A stretch of DNA of 8,502 bases, from NCBI GenBank assembly GCA_024636225.1, contig JAGXHN010000022.1:1-8502 (forward strand), in the 5' to 3' direction. Shown one piece after another: positions 1-6,669 of this stretch. The notes under the pieces were generated by a model. That model was not told the DNA's origin. It saw nothing but the letters and a program-made list of their open reading frames with translations, and made no database searches. The position numbers were made by a program, and so were the translations under genes. Every line of letters begins with the position of its first letter. Positions within the stretch are counted from its first letter, which is position 1. The DNA comes from Desulfuromonadaceae bacterium. Lineage in GTDB: Bacteria > Desulfobacterota > Desulfuromonadia > Desulfuromonadales > UBA2294.

Positions 1-1
1 G

Positions 2-100
2 CCCCTTATTGTTATCTGTCTCGGGGCAATGATGCTGGTTATCCTCCTCTCTATCTTTCTGCCGCTCTATGGCATTGTCGGCAACATCAAAGGGCACTGA
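2..100 (+). CDS. GspF/PilC-like inner-membrane platform protein, C-terminal end (partial)
   Basis: Frame 2 is open from the window edge to TGA at 98-100 and gives 32 residues. They consist of a hydrophobic helix (MMLVILLSIFLPLYGIV) followed by a short polar tail, GNIKGH. Proteins of the GspF/PilC family (polytopic inner-membrane platform of type II secretion and type IV pili) end in such a last transmembrane helix with an 'LPxxxxxxxI' pattern and a short tail. The following gene, a pseudopilin, starts only 4 bases after the stop, which fits this operon type. The family call rests on one helix plus context, because the rest of the gene lies outside the window. Confidence 0.7.
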   Translation, partial: PLIVICLGAMMLVILLSIFLPLYGIVGNIKGH

Positions 101-104
101 GGTG

Positions 105-974
105 ATGGATAAAAAAGGTTTCACACTGATCGAGATCATCGTCTCCATCGCCATCCTCTCGATTCTGGCTGGGGTTATGGTGCCGCTGGTCTACCGGGTC
201 TGGGAGAGTAATGAGATTGCCGCAACCCGCACCCGCATGGCCGACCTGAAAACAGCCATCGCCGGTGCCCGGGATCTTTACCAGCAAGGGGTACGCAGCC
301 ATTATGGCTTTGTCGGTGATATCGGCGCGTTGCCAAACAACCTTGACGACCTGGTGATCGACACCGGCGCCTGGCCCGGCTGGCGCGGCCCGTACCTCGG
401 CGGCGGGTTCAATGCAGCCTCCTTCAGACTCGACGCCTGGTCAAATCCGATCGCCTATACCGTTCATGCTACCCCTTTGATTGTAGCGGGAGAAGAGATC
501 GCAGCAACCTTGCGCAGCGCAGGACCGGATCGTCTCTTCGGCACAGCAGACGACATCGACGAAAACAGCGATCTGACCCTGCAAATTTTGAGTAACGACG
601 TCTGGCCGACCAGCCTGATTCAGGGGAACCTGAACATCACACTGACCGCCACCACAGACGTCACGCCGAACTACTCTGCCAACCTTCTCGTTCGCTACCG
701 CAACGGCGCCGGCTGGGGATTCGCCACAACAAACTGTATCCCGCTCAGCATCGGCCCGGTCGAGCCCGGCGTCCCCAAAGCCATCATTCAGGCTTTCGAC
801 ACCAGTTTCCCGCTAACGTTGCCGATCGGCAGAAGTACTTTGCGTAGCCGGCTCTTCAGCGACGACGCTTGTGGCACCCTAATTGAGGAGACCAGCGAAA
901 TGACAATTTTTATCAGCGACGGACTCAACGAGCTATCGGCAAACCCGCCGACACTCTACAACAGGATTAACTGA
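105..974 (+). CDS. Long GspG-like pseudopilin with C-terminal extension
   Basis: A 289-residue prepilin-like protein of the pseudopilus. It starts with the class III signal MDKKG^FTLIE: prepilin peptidase would cut after Gly5, giving mature Phe1 and Glu5, followed by a hydrophobic helix to about residue 30. I chose ATG 105 over the upstream ATG at 69 because it places the cleavage site five residues in, as usual, and because 'TGAGGTG' sits just before it. Residues 94-152 carry the GspG-type core: RGPYL, DAWSNPIAY (GspG usually has DPWGNxY) and SAGPDRLFGTADDID, which resembles the calcium-loop region of major pseudopilins. Residues from about 160 to 289 are extra. They look beta-rich, contain two cysteines (211, 256) and are not part of a normal GspG of about 140 residues. 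It may be a minor or tip pseudopilin. The function of the extension is unknown. Confidence 0.88.
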   Translation: MDKKGFTLIEIIVSIAILSILAGVMVPLVYRVWESNEIAATRTRMADLKTAIAGARDLYQQGVRSHYGFVGDIGALPNNLDDLVIDTGAWPGWRGPYLGGGFNAASFRLDAWSNPIAYTVHATPLIVAGEEIAATLRSAGPDRLFGTADDIDENSDLTLQILSNDVWPTSLIQGNLNITLTATTDVTPNYSANLLVRYRNGAGWGFATTNCIPLSIGPVEPGVPKAIIQAFDTSFPLTLPIGRSTLRSRLFSDDACGTLIEETSEMTIFISDGLNELSANPPTLYNRIN

Positions 975-979
975 ACCGT

Positions 980-2428
980 ATGAAAGATCAGGCCAAAATA
1001 TTTATCGACCAGCGCGGAACCGGGCTGCGTGCCCTGGTCTCCGAGGGGGGGCGGATTTATGCGCAGAGCACCCTCGCTGGCCCCCTTGAGAGCGGGACGG
1101 CGCTCAAAGAGCTGACTGCCGACCTCGCGGCCAGAACCGGGCAGGAACCTCTGCAGGCCCATCTGCTGATCGCCTCCGAACAGGTAAAATTGAGCACTTA
1201 TCACCTGCAGGAGATGCCGATCAACGACGTGGAGAAGATCATTGCCCGTGCCATAGCATCGACGACCGCCGAAAAAGATCCGATCTTCCGACTCACCCTT
1301 TTGGCCCCGCAGCAGGACAAAAATGTCTACCTGGCCGAGCAGATCCCACGGGCAACCATCTCCCATCTTCTCCAGCAGTTCAAGGATGCAGGGCTCAGAC
1401 TTACCTCCATATCGACCGCCCTGCAAGCCACCCTCAGCGCATTTATGCCGTACCGCGACGCTATTATCCAGGCCCAAGTCATTTTCGACATCAGTCGTGA
1501 GACGGTTACGGCAACCTTTTTATCTTCAACCGAACTCCTGCATTTTGAAACAGTCACAATTCAGGATTCCGGCAGAGAGCTTGAAGAGGAGGGAGAAGCG
1601 GACAGCGGACGGGAACTCAAGCGCCAGCTTTTCGCCATACTCAACCTCATTCACGGTCTCTATTCACAGTATATGCGCATGAATCCGCTCTTTCCGGTCG
1701 AAAAAGTCTGGCTTTGCGGCCCCGGGTCTGATCTGGCGGGACTTGAAGAATCGTTGATCGACGCCATGGATATTGAAGTTGTTTCGCTCGATCTGCTCGC
1801 CGGGCAGATTTCTGAAAGTCGCCCCTACACACCGTTATCCGGCTTGATCACCGCCCTCCGGCAGAACACCCTCGTCAACTTTATCCCGGCTGAAATCAGC
1901 AACCCGGTCTGGATCAGCACCGGGGCGAAAGTTATGGCGGCCGGAGCTTTTATCGTTCTGCTGCTCATCACTGCCGGTCTTGTCACACAATTCGGTATCT
2001 GGGATTTAAAGAAACAGTTAAAAAAAAGTGAGTCCGAGCTGCAATTTCTGCAGGTGCAAGCCGCGGCCAACCAAAATCGCCTCAATAGTCTCAAATTCCT
2101 CAAACAACTCGACCAGCCAGGCCCTGCGTTCTATACGATTTTCGGTGAGATGGCCGATCAGCTCCCCCGTGAGGTTCAGCTCGATTCTCTCAAGTTTCGA
2201 CAGGGTGAAGAGTCCGGCGCCCTTGAGATCGTCGCCGTGATTAAACACGAAACGCCCTGGAAAAATGAGCAGATTTTCACATCTTTGATGTCAACCCTCG
2301 ATAATTCGGATTATCTGAATTGTAATAAGGAACCGAATCTTTCCATCCTGCAGGCCAACGAAAAGAGGTTGATCAGGATTACGGTGAATTGTCAAACCGG
2401 TTCAGCGCAGAAGAAGAGCAGACTATGA
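980..2428 (+). CDS. PilM-PilN fusion / GspL-like assembly platform protein
   Basis: A 482-residue bitopic inner-membrane protein. Residues 1 to about 295 resemble the actin-like cytoplasmic domain of PilM/GspL, with short landmarks such as IFDISRETVTATF (168-180) and VWLCGPGSDLAGLEESL (243-259). VNFIP (299-303) matches the INLLP-type motif that opens PilN. A transmembrane helix spans about 317-340, a charged coiled coil about 341-376, and a small periplasmic PilN/GspL-like domain about 380-472. In type IV pili, PilM and PilN are usually separate genes; here they are one chain, as in GspL. Its role would be to link the cytoplasmic ATPase to the periplasmic PilO/PilP-like proteins. ATG 980 follows the previous stop by 5 bases with only a weak Shine-Dalgarno, so coupled translation is likely. 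Its TGA overlaps the next start (ATGA). Confidence 0.85.
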   Translation: MKDQAKIFIDQRGTGLRALVSEGGRIYAQSTLAGPLESGTALKELTADLAARTGQEPLQAHLLIASEQVKLSTYHLQEMPINDVEKIIARAIASTTAEKDPIFRLTLLAPQQDKNVYLAEQIPRATISHLLQQFKDAGLRLTSISTALQATLSAFMPYRDAIIQAQVIFDISRETVTATFLSSTELLHFETVTIQDSGRELEEEGEADSGRELKRQLFAILNLIHGLYSQYMRMNPLFPVEKVWLCGPGSDLAGLEESLIDAMDIEVVSLDLLAGQISESRPYTPLSGLITALRQNTLVNFIPAEISNPVWISTGAKVMAAGAFIVLLLITAGLVTQFGIWDLKKQLKKSESELQFLQVQAAANQNRLNSLKFLKQLDQPGPAFYTIFGEMADQLPREVQLDSLKFRQGEESGALEIVAVIKHETPWKNEQIFTSLMSTLDNSDYLNCNKEPNLSILQANEKRLIRITVNCQTGSAQKKSRL

Positions 2429-2925
2429 AAAACATTATTGTCTTCACCGTGATCAGCCTGATTCTGGCGGGGGGATTTTATCTGAACCGCCAGAATGAAG
2501 CGACGCAACTGCAAAAAGAGCTGTTGCGTCTACAATCCGAACAAGAGATCTTGCAACAGGGAGCCGCCGAAGCGCTCAGCCTGGAAAAAGATTATGCCGC
2601 CGCAGCCGACGTTGCAGCCTTCACCGAAGAACTCTACGACTGTGCCCGGCAGGCAAATATTCGCGAGCATGAGGTCACCACCAGGCGCGCAGGTGAGCAG
2701 TTACAGACCGGTCGGAGGGGAAAGAAGAACAGCGAATTGAAAGTCGATCGACTGCAAGTCGTAATGACCGGGAGCTTCCGGCAGATAGCCGAGTACATCG
2801 ACCGGGCACAGCGACTTGATGCGCATAAAAAAATCGTCGAAATTGACCTTCTGCCGGGTGAAAAAAAACTCGGGGCGTCGCTCACCTTCGACCTTTATTC
2901 AGTTGAGGCCGCTCATGTCCGTTAA
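2425..2925 (+). CDS. PilO/GspM-like inner-membrane assembly protein
   Basis: A 166-residue protein with an N-terminal membrane anchor (about residues 3-20), a Gln/Leu/Glu-rich coiled coil (about 22-60) and an alpha/beta periplasmic domain. Its VVMTGSFRQIAEYIDRAQRL stretch, followed by a KIVEIDLLPG strand, is typical of the ferredoxin-like fold of PilO/GspM. It should dimerise with the PilN-like part of the preceding protein and contact the PilP-like protein that follows. ATG 2425 overlaps the stop of the previous gene (ATGA) and puts the anchor at the N-terminus; an upstream in-frame TTG at 2389 would add a polar leader and is less likely. Sequence conservation in this family is low, so the call leans on topology and gene order. 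Confidence 0.82.
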   Translation: MKNIIVFTVISLILAGGFYLNRQNEATQLQKELLRLQSEQEILQQGAAEALSLEKDYAAAADVAAFTEELYDCARQANIREHEVTTRRAGEQLQTGRRGKKNSELKVDRLQVVMTGSFRQIAEYIDRAQRLDAHKKIVEIDLLPGEKKLGASLTFDLYSVEAAHVR

Positions 2926-3292
2926 AAAGATAATTATGTTCGGGATCTCTCTCTTCTGGTTGCTGCTGACAACCGGAGGGGCGGCCAACACGGCAGCCAC
3001 CGCCGTCGACGAGGTACAATGGCTGCGCGACCCGTTCCGCTATGTTTCTCCCGCCGCCAGCAGACCGAATCGCGCCTCAGCGCAGAACCCGAAGCGGGAG
3101 CGCGCGGCAGACCATCAGGGACTACAGGGGATTTTTGTCCGCAACGGCATCTATCAGGCCCTTTATAACGGACAACTGGTCACAGCCGGTGAAAAAGTCG
3201 GACAGACCGTCATCCGTGAAATTGCTCTATACTCCATCATTATCGAAGACGGTGCCGGACGCCGTAGAATCGAATTATTCCATGAAAATTAA
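2915..3292 (+). CDS. PilP/GspC-like periplasmic linker protein
   Basis: A 125-residue protein with a hydrophobic N-terminal segment (about residues 5-24; signal anchor or signal peptide). A proline/arginine-rich linker carries the WLRDPFRY motif that PilP/GspC proteins have before their folded domain. The compact beta domain, residues about 68-122, shows the family pattern LQGIF-x-IYQALYNGQLVTAGEKVG-x-V-x-EI. In this family the domain (HR domain in GspC) bridges the inner-membrane PilN/O-type complex to the N0 domain of the secretin, which is the next gene. ATG 2915 overlaps the end of the previous gene by 11 bases. An upstream ATG at 2816 in frame would remove the N-terminal position of the membrane segment and is rejected. 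Confidence 0.85.
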   Translation: MSVKKIIMFGISLFWLLLTTGGAANTAATAVDEVQWLRDPFRYVSPAASRPNRASAQNPKRERAADHQGLQGIFVRNGIYQALYNGQLVTAGEKVGQTVIREIALYSIIIEDGAGRRRIELFHEN

Positions 3293-3305
3293 AGCAGGGA
3301 GAACA

Positions 3306-4901
3306 ATGAAGAGTTATCAATGGATGGTATTGTCCCTTCTGATTCCAGCCTTGCTCCTGGCCGGCTGCACGCCACTTCAAGGCCCTCGGATCGACGACAC
3401 TCTGGCGGCGCCCGATTTTGTCGGTGTCCCGTCAAAAGCTCCCCTTCCCTCCCCGGCCCCGGACGAGGTGACCGCAGATGCAAACAGCGCGATCAATCAG
3501 GGGCTGTTTTCGTTGGCCTTAAAAAATGTCGAATTGAAAGAGGCGCTGGCGATCCTCTCAAAGGATAGCCCGATCCCGATTGTCCCGGAGAGCGGCGTCA
3601 GCGGTCGCGTTACAATCAACGTCAAGAACAAGCCGTTAGGCGATCTTTTGTTCACCATGCTGCGCCCACTCGGCTACAGCGCCAAGGTGGAAGACGATAT
3701 GATCGTGGTCGGACCGGCTAAAATGGTCACCCAAAGTTTCGTGGTCAACTACCTGAAAGATAAACGGACCTCCAGCAGCACCACGAACGCCTCTATTTCG
3801 GCCAGTTCTGGCAGTAATAGCAGCCGTTCTTCTTCGGACAGCGGCTCTTCATCATCGAGCAGCATCACAACCGGAGGGAACGGGAACGTTACGGTCACCA
3901 CGTTCGGCGGGAGCGACTTCTGGGGCGAAATCATCAACGGGGTTGAATCGATTACCTACGGTCCGGATAAAAAAACCGCTGGCAATTCAGGGATCAATAT
4001 CGTCACCAATCAGCTGGCCGGTATCATCCAGGTGACCGCCCCGGCGAAAACAATGGAAATTGTCAGTTCGTATCTTTTGAGCATTGAGCAGGAAATCAGA
4101 CGCCAGGTACTGATTCAGGCCCACATTGTCGAGATCGAACTGAATGACGAGTTTTCCCTGGGGATAGACTGGAAAACCTTCCTCGATAAGGCGCACAAAT
4201 TTTCGATCGCACAGAATTTAACCCCGACCAATCTGTCGAATGTTTTTGTGCTCGATATCAACACCAGTGACTTCACACTCCTGCTCGACACCTTCAAAGA
4301 GCAGGGGGGGATCAACATGCTCTCCAGTCCGAAGATCTCAACCCTCAATAATCAGAAGGCGGTGATCAAACTGACCACCAATGAGGTCACCTGGGTGCAG
4401 TCGGTTTTGCGCGGCAACGGCACCTCGACAACTGATATCGTCATCAACACCCCACAGATCGACGAAGTCGGACTGTTCCTCGACGTCACCCCGAATATCG
4501 CTGCCAGCGGCCGCATCAGCATGCAGGTCCATCCAAGTATCACTGAAGTAAAGGAAGTTTCAGAATCCCCGGACGGCAAGAGCAGCAAGCCGGTTATCAC
4601 CGTGCGCGAAATTGATACTATGGTCGATGTTCAATCCGGCCAGACGATGGTCATCGGCGGTCTGATCTCCGACAAGATCAGCAACGTCAAACGGGGAATC
4701 CCGCTCCTCGGCGATATTCCGTTCCTCGGGTGGTTGTTCTCAAACCATAGCCAGGTAAAAAGAAAGACCGAACTGGTGATATTTCTCACCCCCTATATCC
4801 TCAGCAGCGATGTCATCGAGGCGGTCCGAACCGAACACGAAAACCGCCTCTGGGGGAGCAAGGGGATCAATCAGTATGTCAATCGGCTGATGGAACAGTG
4901 A
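3306..4901 (+). CDS. Lipoprotein secretin (GspD/PilQ/MshL-like)
   Basis: A 531-residue outer-membrane secretin that would form the gated exit ring. Residues 1-21 are a lipoprotein signal with lipobox LLAGC (acylated Cys21), so it may reach the outer membrane without a separate pilotin. Residues about 66-135 match the secretin/TonB short N-terminal (N0/STN) domain (LKNVELKEALAILS ... VTINVKNKPLGDLLFTML). The next domain is interrupted by a Ser/Gly/Thr-rich low-complexity insert at about 155-200. Residues about 265-500 form the secretin core, with the signature GIPLLGDIPFLGWLF at 464-478 and a closing TELVIFLTPYIL strand. The closest flavour I recognise is MshL (MSHA pilus). AGGGAG at 3296-3301 precedes ATG 3306; the longer frame from 3042 would bury the lipobox. 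It overlaps nothing and follows the PilP-like gene by 13 bases. Confidence 0.93.
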   Translation: MKSYQWMVLSLLIPALLLAGCTPLQGPRIDDTLAAPDFVGVPSKAPLPSPAPDEVTADANSAINQGLFSLALKNVELKEALAILSKDSPIPIVPESGVSGRVTINVKNKPLGDLLFTMLRPLGYSAKVEDDMIVVGPAKMVTQSFVVNYLKDKRTSSSTTNASISASSGSNSSRSSSDSGSSSSSSITTGGNGNVTVTTFGGSDFWGEIINGVESITYGPDKKTAGNSGINIVTNQLAGIIQVTAPAKTMEIVSSYLLSIEQEIRRQVLIQAHIVEIELNDEFSLGIDWKTFLDKAHKFSIAQNLTPTNLSNVFVLDINTSDFTLLLDTFKEQGGINMLSSPKISTLNNQKAVIKLTTNEVTWVQSVLRGNGTSTTDIVINTPQIDEVGLFLDVTPNIAASGRISMQVHPSITEVKEVSESPDGKSSKPVITVREIDTMVDVQSGQTMVIGGLISDKISNVKRGIPLLGDIPFLGWLFSNHSQVKRKTELVIFLTPYILSSDVIEAVRTEHENRLWGSKGINQYVNRLMEQ

Positions 4902-4930
4902 CACGCAAGAAACTGCAATATTCTCGGTCT

Positions 4931-4960
4931 TGTCAAATGACAGAAACAATCAACAGGAGG
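4931..4960 (+). promoter_or_regulatory. Small inverted repeat plus perfect Shine-Dalgarno before the last pseudopilin
   Basis: The 64-base gap before the final pseudopilin holds TGTCA-AA-TGACA (4931-4942) and then AGGAGG at 4955-4960, five bases before ATG 4966. It is the only consensus-perfect ribosome site in the operon. It fits a product needed in more copies than its neighbours, as the main pseudopilin would be. The hairpin is short, so any role in mRNA processing is only a suggestion. Confidence 0.5.
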
Positions 4961-4965
4961 TATTC

Positions 4966-5523
4966 ATGAAAGTTATCGCACGCCTAAGAAACAATGCCGG
5001 TTTCACACTTATTGAAGTCATCGTCATCGTCGCGATCCTCGCCATTTTGGCCGGGATACTGACACCGATGATCTTCAGCCAGATCGACGAAGCCAAATTG
5101 GCCCGCGCTGAAGCCGATGCCAAATCGATCAGCTCGGCAGTTCTGACCTTCCGTAAAGATCTCGGCGTCTGGCCAAATCTTTCCGGTGCTGATTGTGGCC
5201 CGAACACGACCCTGATAAACGGACAGGGGACTCTACCGCAGGGGCTTGCCGCCATGGCTTATAACACCGGCGTAACTGTTTTAATGAGCGACGTCTTCTC
5301 GCTTGACGATGAAGGGTGCTACAACCCCACGCTCTACAAAGGACCTTATTTACCGGTCGTGACGACAGATCCGTGGGGGAATGCCTACATCATGGCTGCG
5401 GACCAGTTTGCCCTGGATGGCAGAGCTGTTTTTGTCTTGTCCGCCGGACCGAACGGCACGGTTGATACCCCGGTTTTCTCAATCTCGACCCTCGGTGACG
5501 ATATCGGTATCCGGGTTAAGTAA
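4966..5523 (+). CDS. GspG-like pseudopilin (probable major pseudopilin of this system)
   Basis: A 185-residue prepilin. The leader of 12 residues ends NNAG^FTLIEV, so mature Phe1 and Glu5 (residues 13 and 17) are in place, followed by a hydrophobic helix to about residue 37 and a polar amphipathic continuation. The globular part carries the GspG pattern: GPYLP (126-130), DPWGNAYI (135-142) and SAGPNGT (159-165). Two cysteines (77, 118) could form a disulfide. It should polymerise into the periplasmic pseudopilus pushed through the secretin ring. The start at 4966 is fixed by AGGAGG five bases upstream; an in-frame start at 4930 would only lengthen the leader. The gene is last in the operon and is followed 21 bases later by a strong terminator. 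A true pilin role cannot be excluded. Confidence 0.92.
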   Translation: MKVIARLRNNAGFTLIEVIVIVAILAILAGILTPMIFSQIDEAKLARAEADAKSISSAVLTFRKDLGVWPNLSGADCGPNTTLINGQGTLPQGLAAMAYNTGVTVLMSDVFSLDDEGCYNPTLYKGPYLPVVTTDPWGNAYIMAADQFALDGRAVFVLSAGPNGTVDTPVFSISTLGDDIGIRVK

Positions 5524-5544
5524 CAGCTGGCATAAAAACACAAC

Positions 5545-5584
5545 AAAAAGGGTGGCGAAGAAATCTCTCTGCGCCACCCTTTTT
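5545..5584 (+). terminator. Rho-independent terminator of the secretion operon
   Basis: AAAAAGGGTGGCG (5545-5557) pairs perfectly with CGCCACCCTTTTT (5572-5584) across a 14-base loop. The A/T ends make it potentially bidirectional, but the only convincing upstream gene is the + strand pseudopilin, whose stop lies 21 bases before. Confidence 0.93.
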
Positions 5585-5651
5585 GCGTCGCCTCAACCCC
5601 TCTTTATTTCCTTCATCTGCTGTAACGATTCAGCACCTGCGAAATGGGTGT

Positions 5652-5675
5652 CATTCCCGAGGGGGTTGTTGGGAA
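5652..5675. repeat. Short inverted repeat resembling dispersed 'CATTCCC...GGGAA' elements
   Basis: TTCCC at 5654-5658 and GGGAA at 5671-5675 flank a G-rich loop, preceded by GTCA. The wording resembles dispersed intergenic TCATTCCCG...CGGGAA repeats common in proteobacterial genomes. Only one copy is visible here, so the repeat status is not shown by this window. Confidence 0.3.
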
Positions 5676-5685
5676 CCTTCCTTTT

Positions 5686-5740
5686 GCGTTTACTTCTTGT
5701 AAACGCTTCAAAGATCTGCTACCGTTTACAAAACGTTAAC
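5686..5740 (+). promoter_or_regulatory. Candidate operator/promoter region of higBA
   Basis: A perfect 8-base inverted repeat, GCGTTTAC (5686-5693) and GTAAACGC (5699-5706), is separated by 5 bases. Two further half sites follow, CGTTTAC (5723-5729) and CGTTAAC (5734-5740), 11 bases apart, or about one helical turn. HigA-type antitoxins repress their own promoter by binding inverted repeats, so this cluster just before the toxin start is the natural operator candidate. I could not place a convincing -35/-10 pair. Confidence 0.55.
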
Positions 5741-5754
5741 CAGGAACGATAACA

Positions 5755-6066
5755 ATGCATGTAATTGCCAAAATGGCCTTCCTTGAGGCAGCCCGGAAAT
5801 TTCCACAAGACCGCAAAGCTCTAATGGATACCCACCGGCTGTTGAAAGCGGGAAAATTCAAGAACCCGGAAGAACTCAAAAACCTTTTCCCCTCATTGGC
5901 TAATTTCAAATATCTGGATCACGGTTATGTGATTGATGTTGGTGGTAACAATTTGCGGATACTGGCGATTATTTACTTTCAGGGACAGAAATTATTTATC
6001 CGGCACATTGTCAGCCACAAAGAATATGACCAGCTTTGCGACAGGTACAGAAAAGGAGAATTATGA
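5755..6066 (+). CDS. higB: HigB-type mRNA-interferase toxin
   Basis: A 103-residue protein of the HigB_toxin family (PF09907, RelE superfamily), the E. coli HigB (YgjN) type. Such toxins cleave mRNA on the translating ribosome. Visible family landmarks are FPSLANFKYLD (45-55), the VGGNNLR turn (62-68) and SHKEYDQL near the C-terminus (87-94). These closely follow the E. coli protein as I remember it. Length is normal and the frame intact. AGGA at 5742-5745 precedes ATG 5755. The toxin gene comes first, as is characteristic for hig loci, and it overlaps the antitoxin gene. Composition is more AT-rich than the secretion operon, consistent with separate acquisition. Confidence 0.93.
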   Translation: MHVIAKMAFLEAARKFPQDRKALMDTHRLLKAGKFKNPEELKNLFPSLANFKYLDHGYVIDVGGNNLRILAIIYFQGQKLFIRHIVSHKEYDQLCDRYRKGEL

Positions 6067-6509
6067 TGACCAATACAGCTGAAGCTCAAAAACTGACCAA
6101 CTCTTTCTTTTCTTTCTACGAGCAAGCAAGCCAAATCATTGATATTAAGTCGGCAGAAGACTACGCGAACGCGCTTGACTTTATTGAACATCTCATGACC
6201 ACCAATGAGAACAATGCCGAAAGCCCAATACTCCATCTGATTAATATTGTTGCGACTTCAATTGAAAAATATGAAGATAACTTTGAAGAGATGAAGGAAT
6301 ACATCCGGGAAGTTGACGCTCTCGATCCTGCTGTTTCAACTCTGCGCGTCATAATCGATCAGAATCATTTGGCGTACTCTGATTTAAAGGAAGAAATAGG
6401 CTCGAAATCTCTGGTTTCTCAAATTATACACGGGACGAAGAACCTGACGAGAAACCACATCGCAAAATTATCAGAGCGTTTTCACGTCAGCCCTGAGTTG
6501 TTTTTCTGA
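6066..6509 (+). CDS. higA: HigA-type antitoxin with C-terminal HTH
   Basis: A 147-residue antitoxin and autorepressor that binds HigB. The N-terminal two thirds are acidic and helical, with YANALDFIEHLM at about 33-44. Residues about 93-145 hold an Xre-like helix-turn-helix, with LKEEIGSKSLVSQIIHG and LTRNHIAKLSERF followed by the typical end VSPELFF. This matches E. coli HigA (YgjM) in layout and length. Two adjacent ATGs exist (6063 and 6066). I chose 6066 because AAGGAG at 6053-6058 is then 7 bases away, against 4 for the first. Either start overlaps the toxin stop, so translation is coupled. It likely acts on the repeats at 5686-5740. Confidence 0.93.
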   Translation: MTNTAEAQKLTNSFFSFYEQASQIIDIKSAEDYANALDFIEHLMTTNENNAESPILHLINIVATSIEKYEDNFEEMKEYIREVDALDPAVSTLRVIIDQNHLAYSDLKEEIGSKSLVSQIIHGTKNLTRNHIAKLSERFHVSPELFF

Positions 6510-6528
6510 ACCAGCCCAGGATTGAGTT

Positions 6529-6587
6529 ATTAGCCAGTATCCTGTCATTCAACGAGAAACTGATTTCATAAGCCACAACCCTGTCAT
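6529..6587. repeat. Imperfect 20-base direct repeat, 39-base period
   Basis: ATTAGCCAGTATCCTGTCAT (6529-6548) and ATAAGCCACAACCCTGTCAT (6568-6587) agree at 16 of 20 positions. They lie in the gap between higA and the converging addiction module. The period of 39 is a multiple of three. Read on the - strand, the copies fall in the open frame that continues after the toxin's premature stop. Confidence 0.45.
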
Positions 6588-6608
6588 CTACAAAATACGA
6601 GTGTAGAT
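6586..6608. repeat. Perfect 7-base inverted repeat
   Basis: ATCTACA (6586-6592) and TGTAGAT (6602-6608) flank 9 bases, immediately beyond the premature stop of the - strand toxin remnant. There is no T-run on either side, so it is not a recognisable terminator. It could mark a rearrangement junction. Confidence 0.35.
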
Positions 6609-6612
6609 ACCG

Positions 6613-6669
6613 TTACTCAAATGCAAGCTCCACAGCATCCTTTGCTCTGTCCGTATAACGCAGCTTCAT
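6613..6669 (-). pseudogene. Truncated RelE/ParE-family toxin, N-terminal 18 codons
   Basis: ATG at 6669-6667 overlaps the antitoxin's TGA (ATGA). The reading is MKLRYTDRAKDAVELAFE and then TAA (6615-6613). That is the characteristic first strand and helix of RelE/ParE toxins paired with CHP02574 antitoxins, where a WYE-type continuation and about 75 more residues are expected. After the stop the same frame stays open for 41 codons to TGA at 6489-6487 but shows no toxin-like motifs, so the rest of the toxin seems lost rather than just interrupted. It is too short to contain a catalytic site. Confidence 0.78.

Noticed and set aside
956..1477. 173-residue - strand reading frame opposite the PilM-PilN gene
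   Set aside because: It lies entirely over a well-supported + strand gene, has no ribosome site or family features, and its low-complexity translation is typical of antisense frames in GC-rich genes.
3042..3305. N-terminal extension of the secretin frame
   Set aside because: It overlaps the PilP-like gene in another frame and would bury the lipobox; ATG 3306 with its AGGGAG is the natural start.
5381..5752. 123-residue + strand frame running through the terminator
   Set aside because: It overlaps the pseudopilin out of frame and crosses the strong terminator at 5545-5584.
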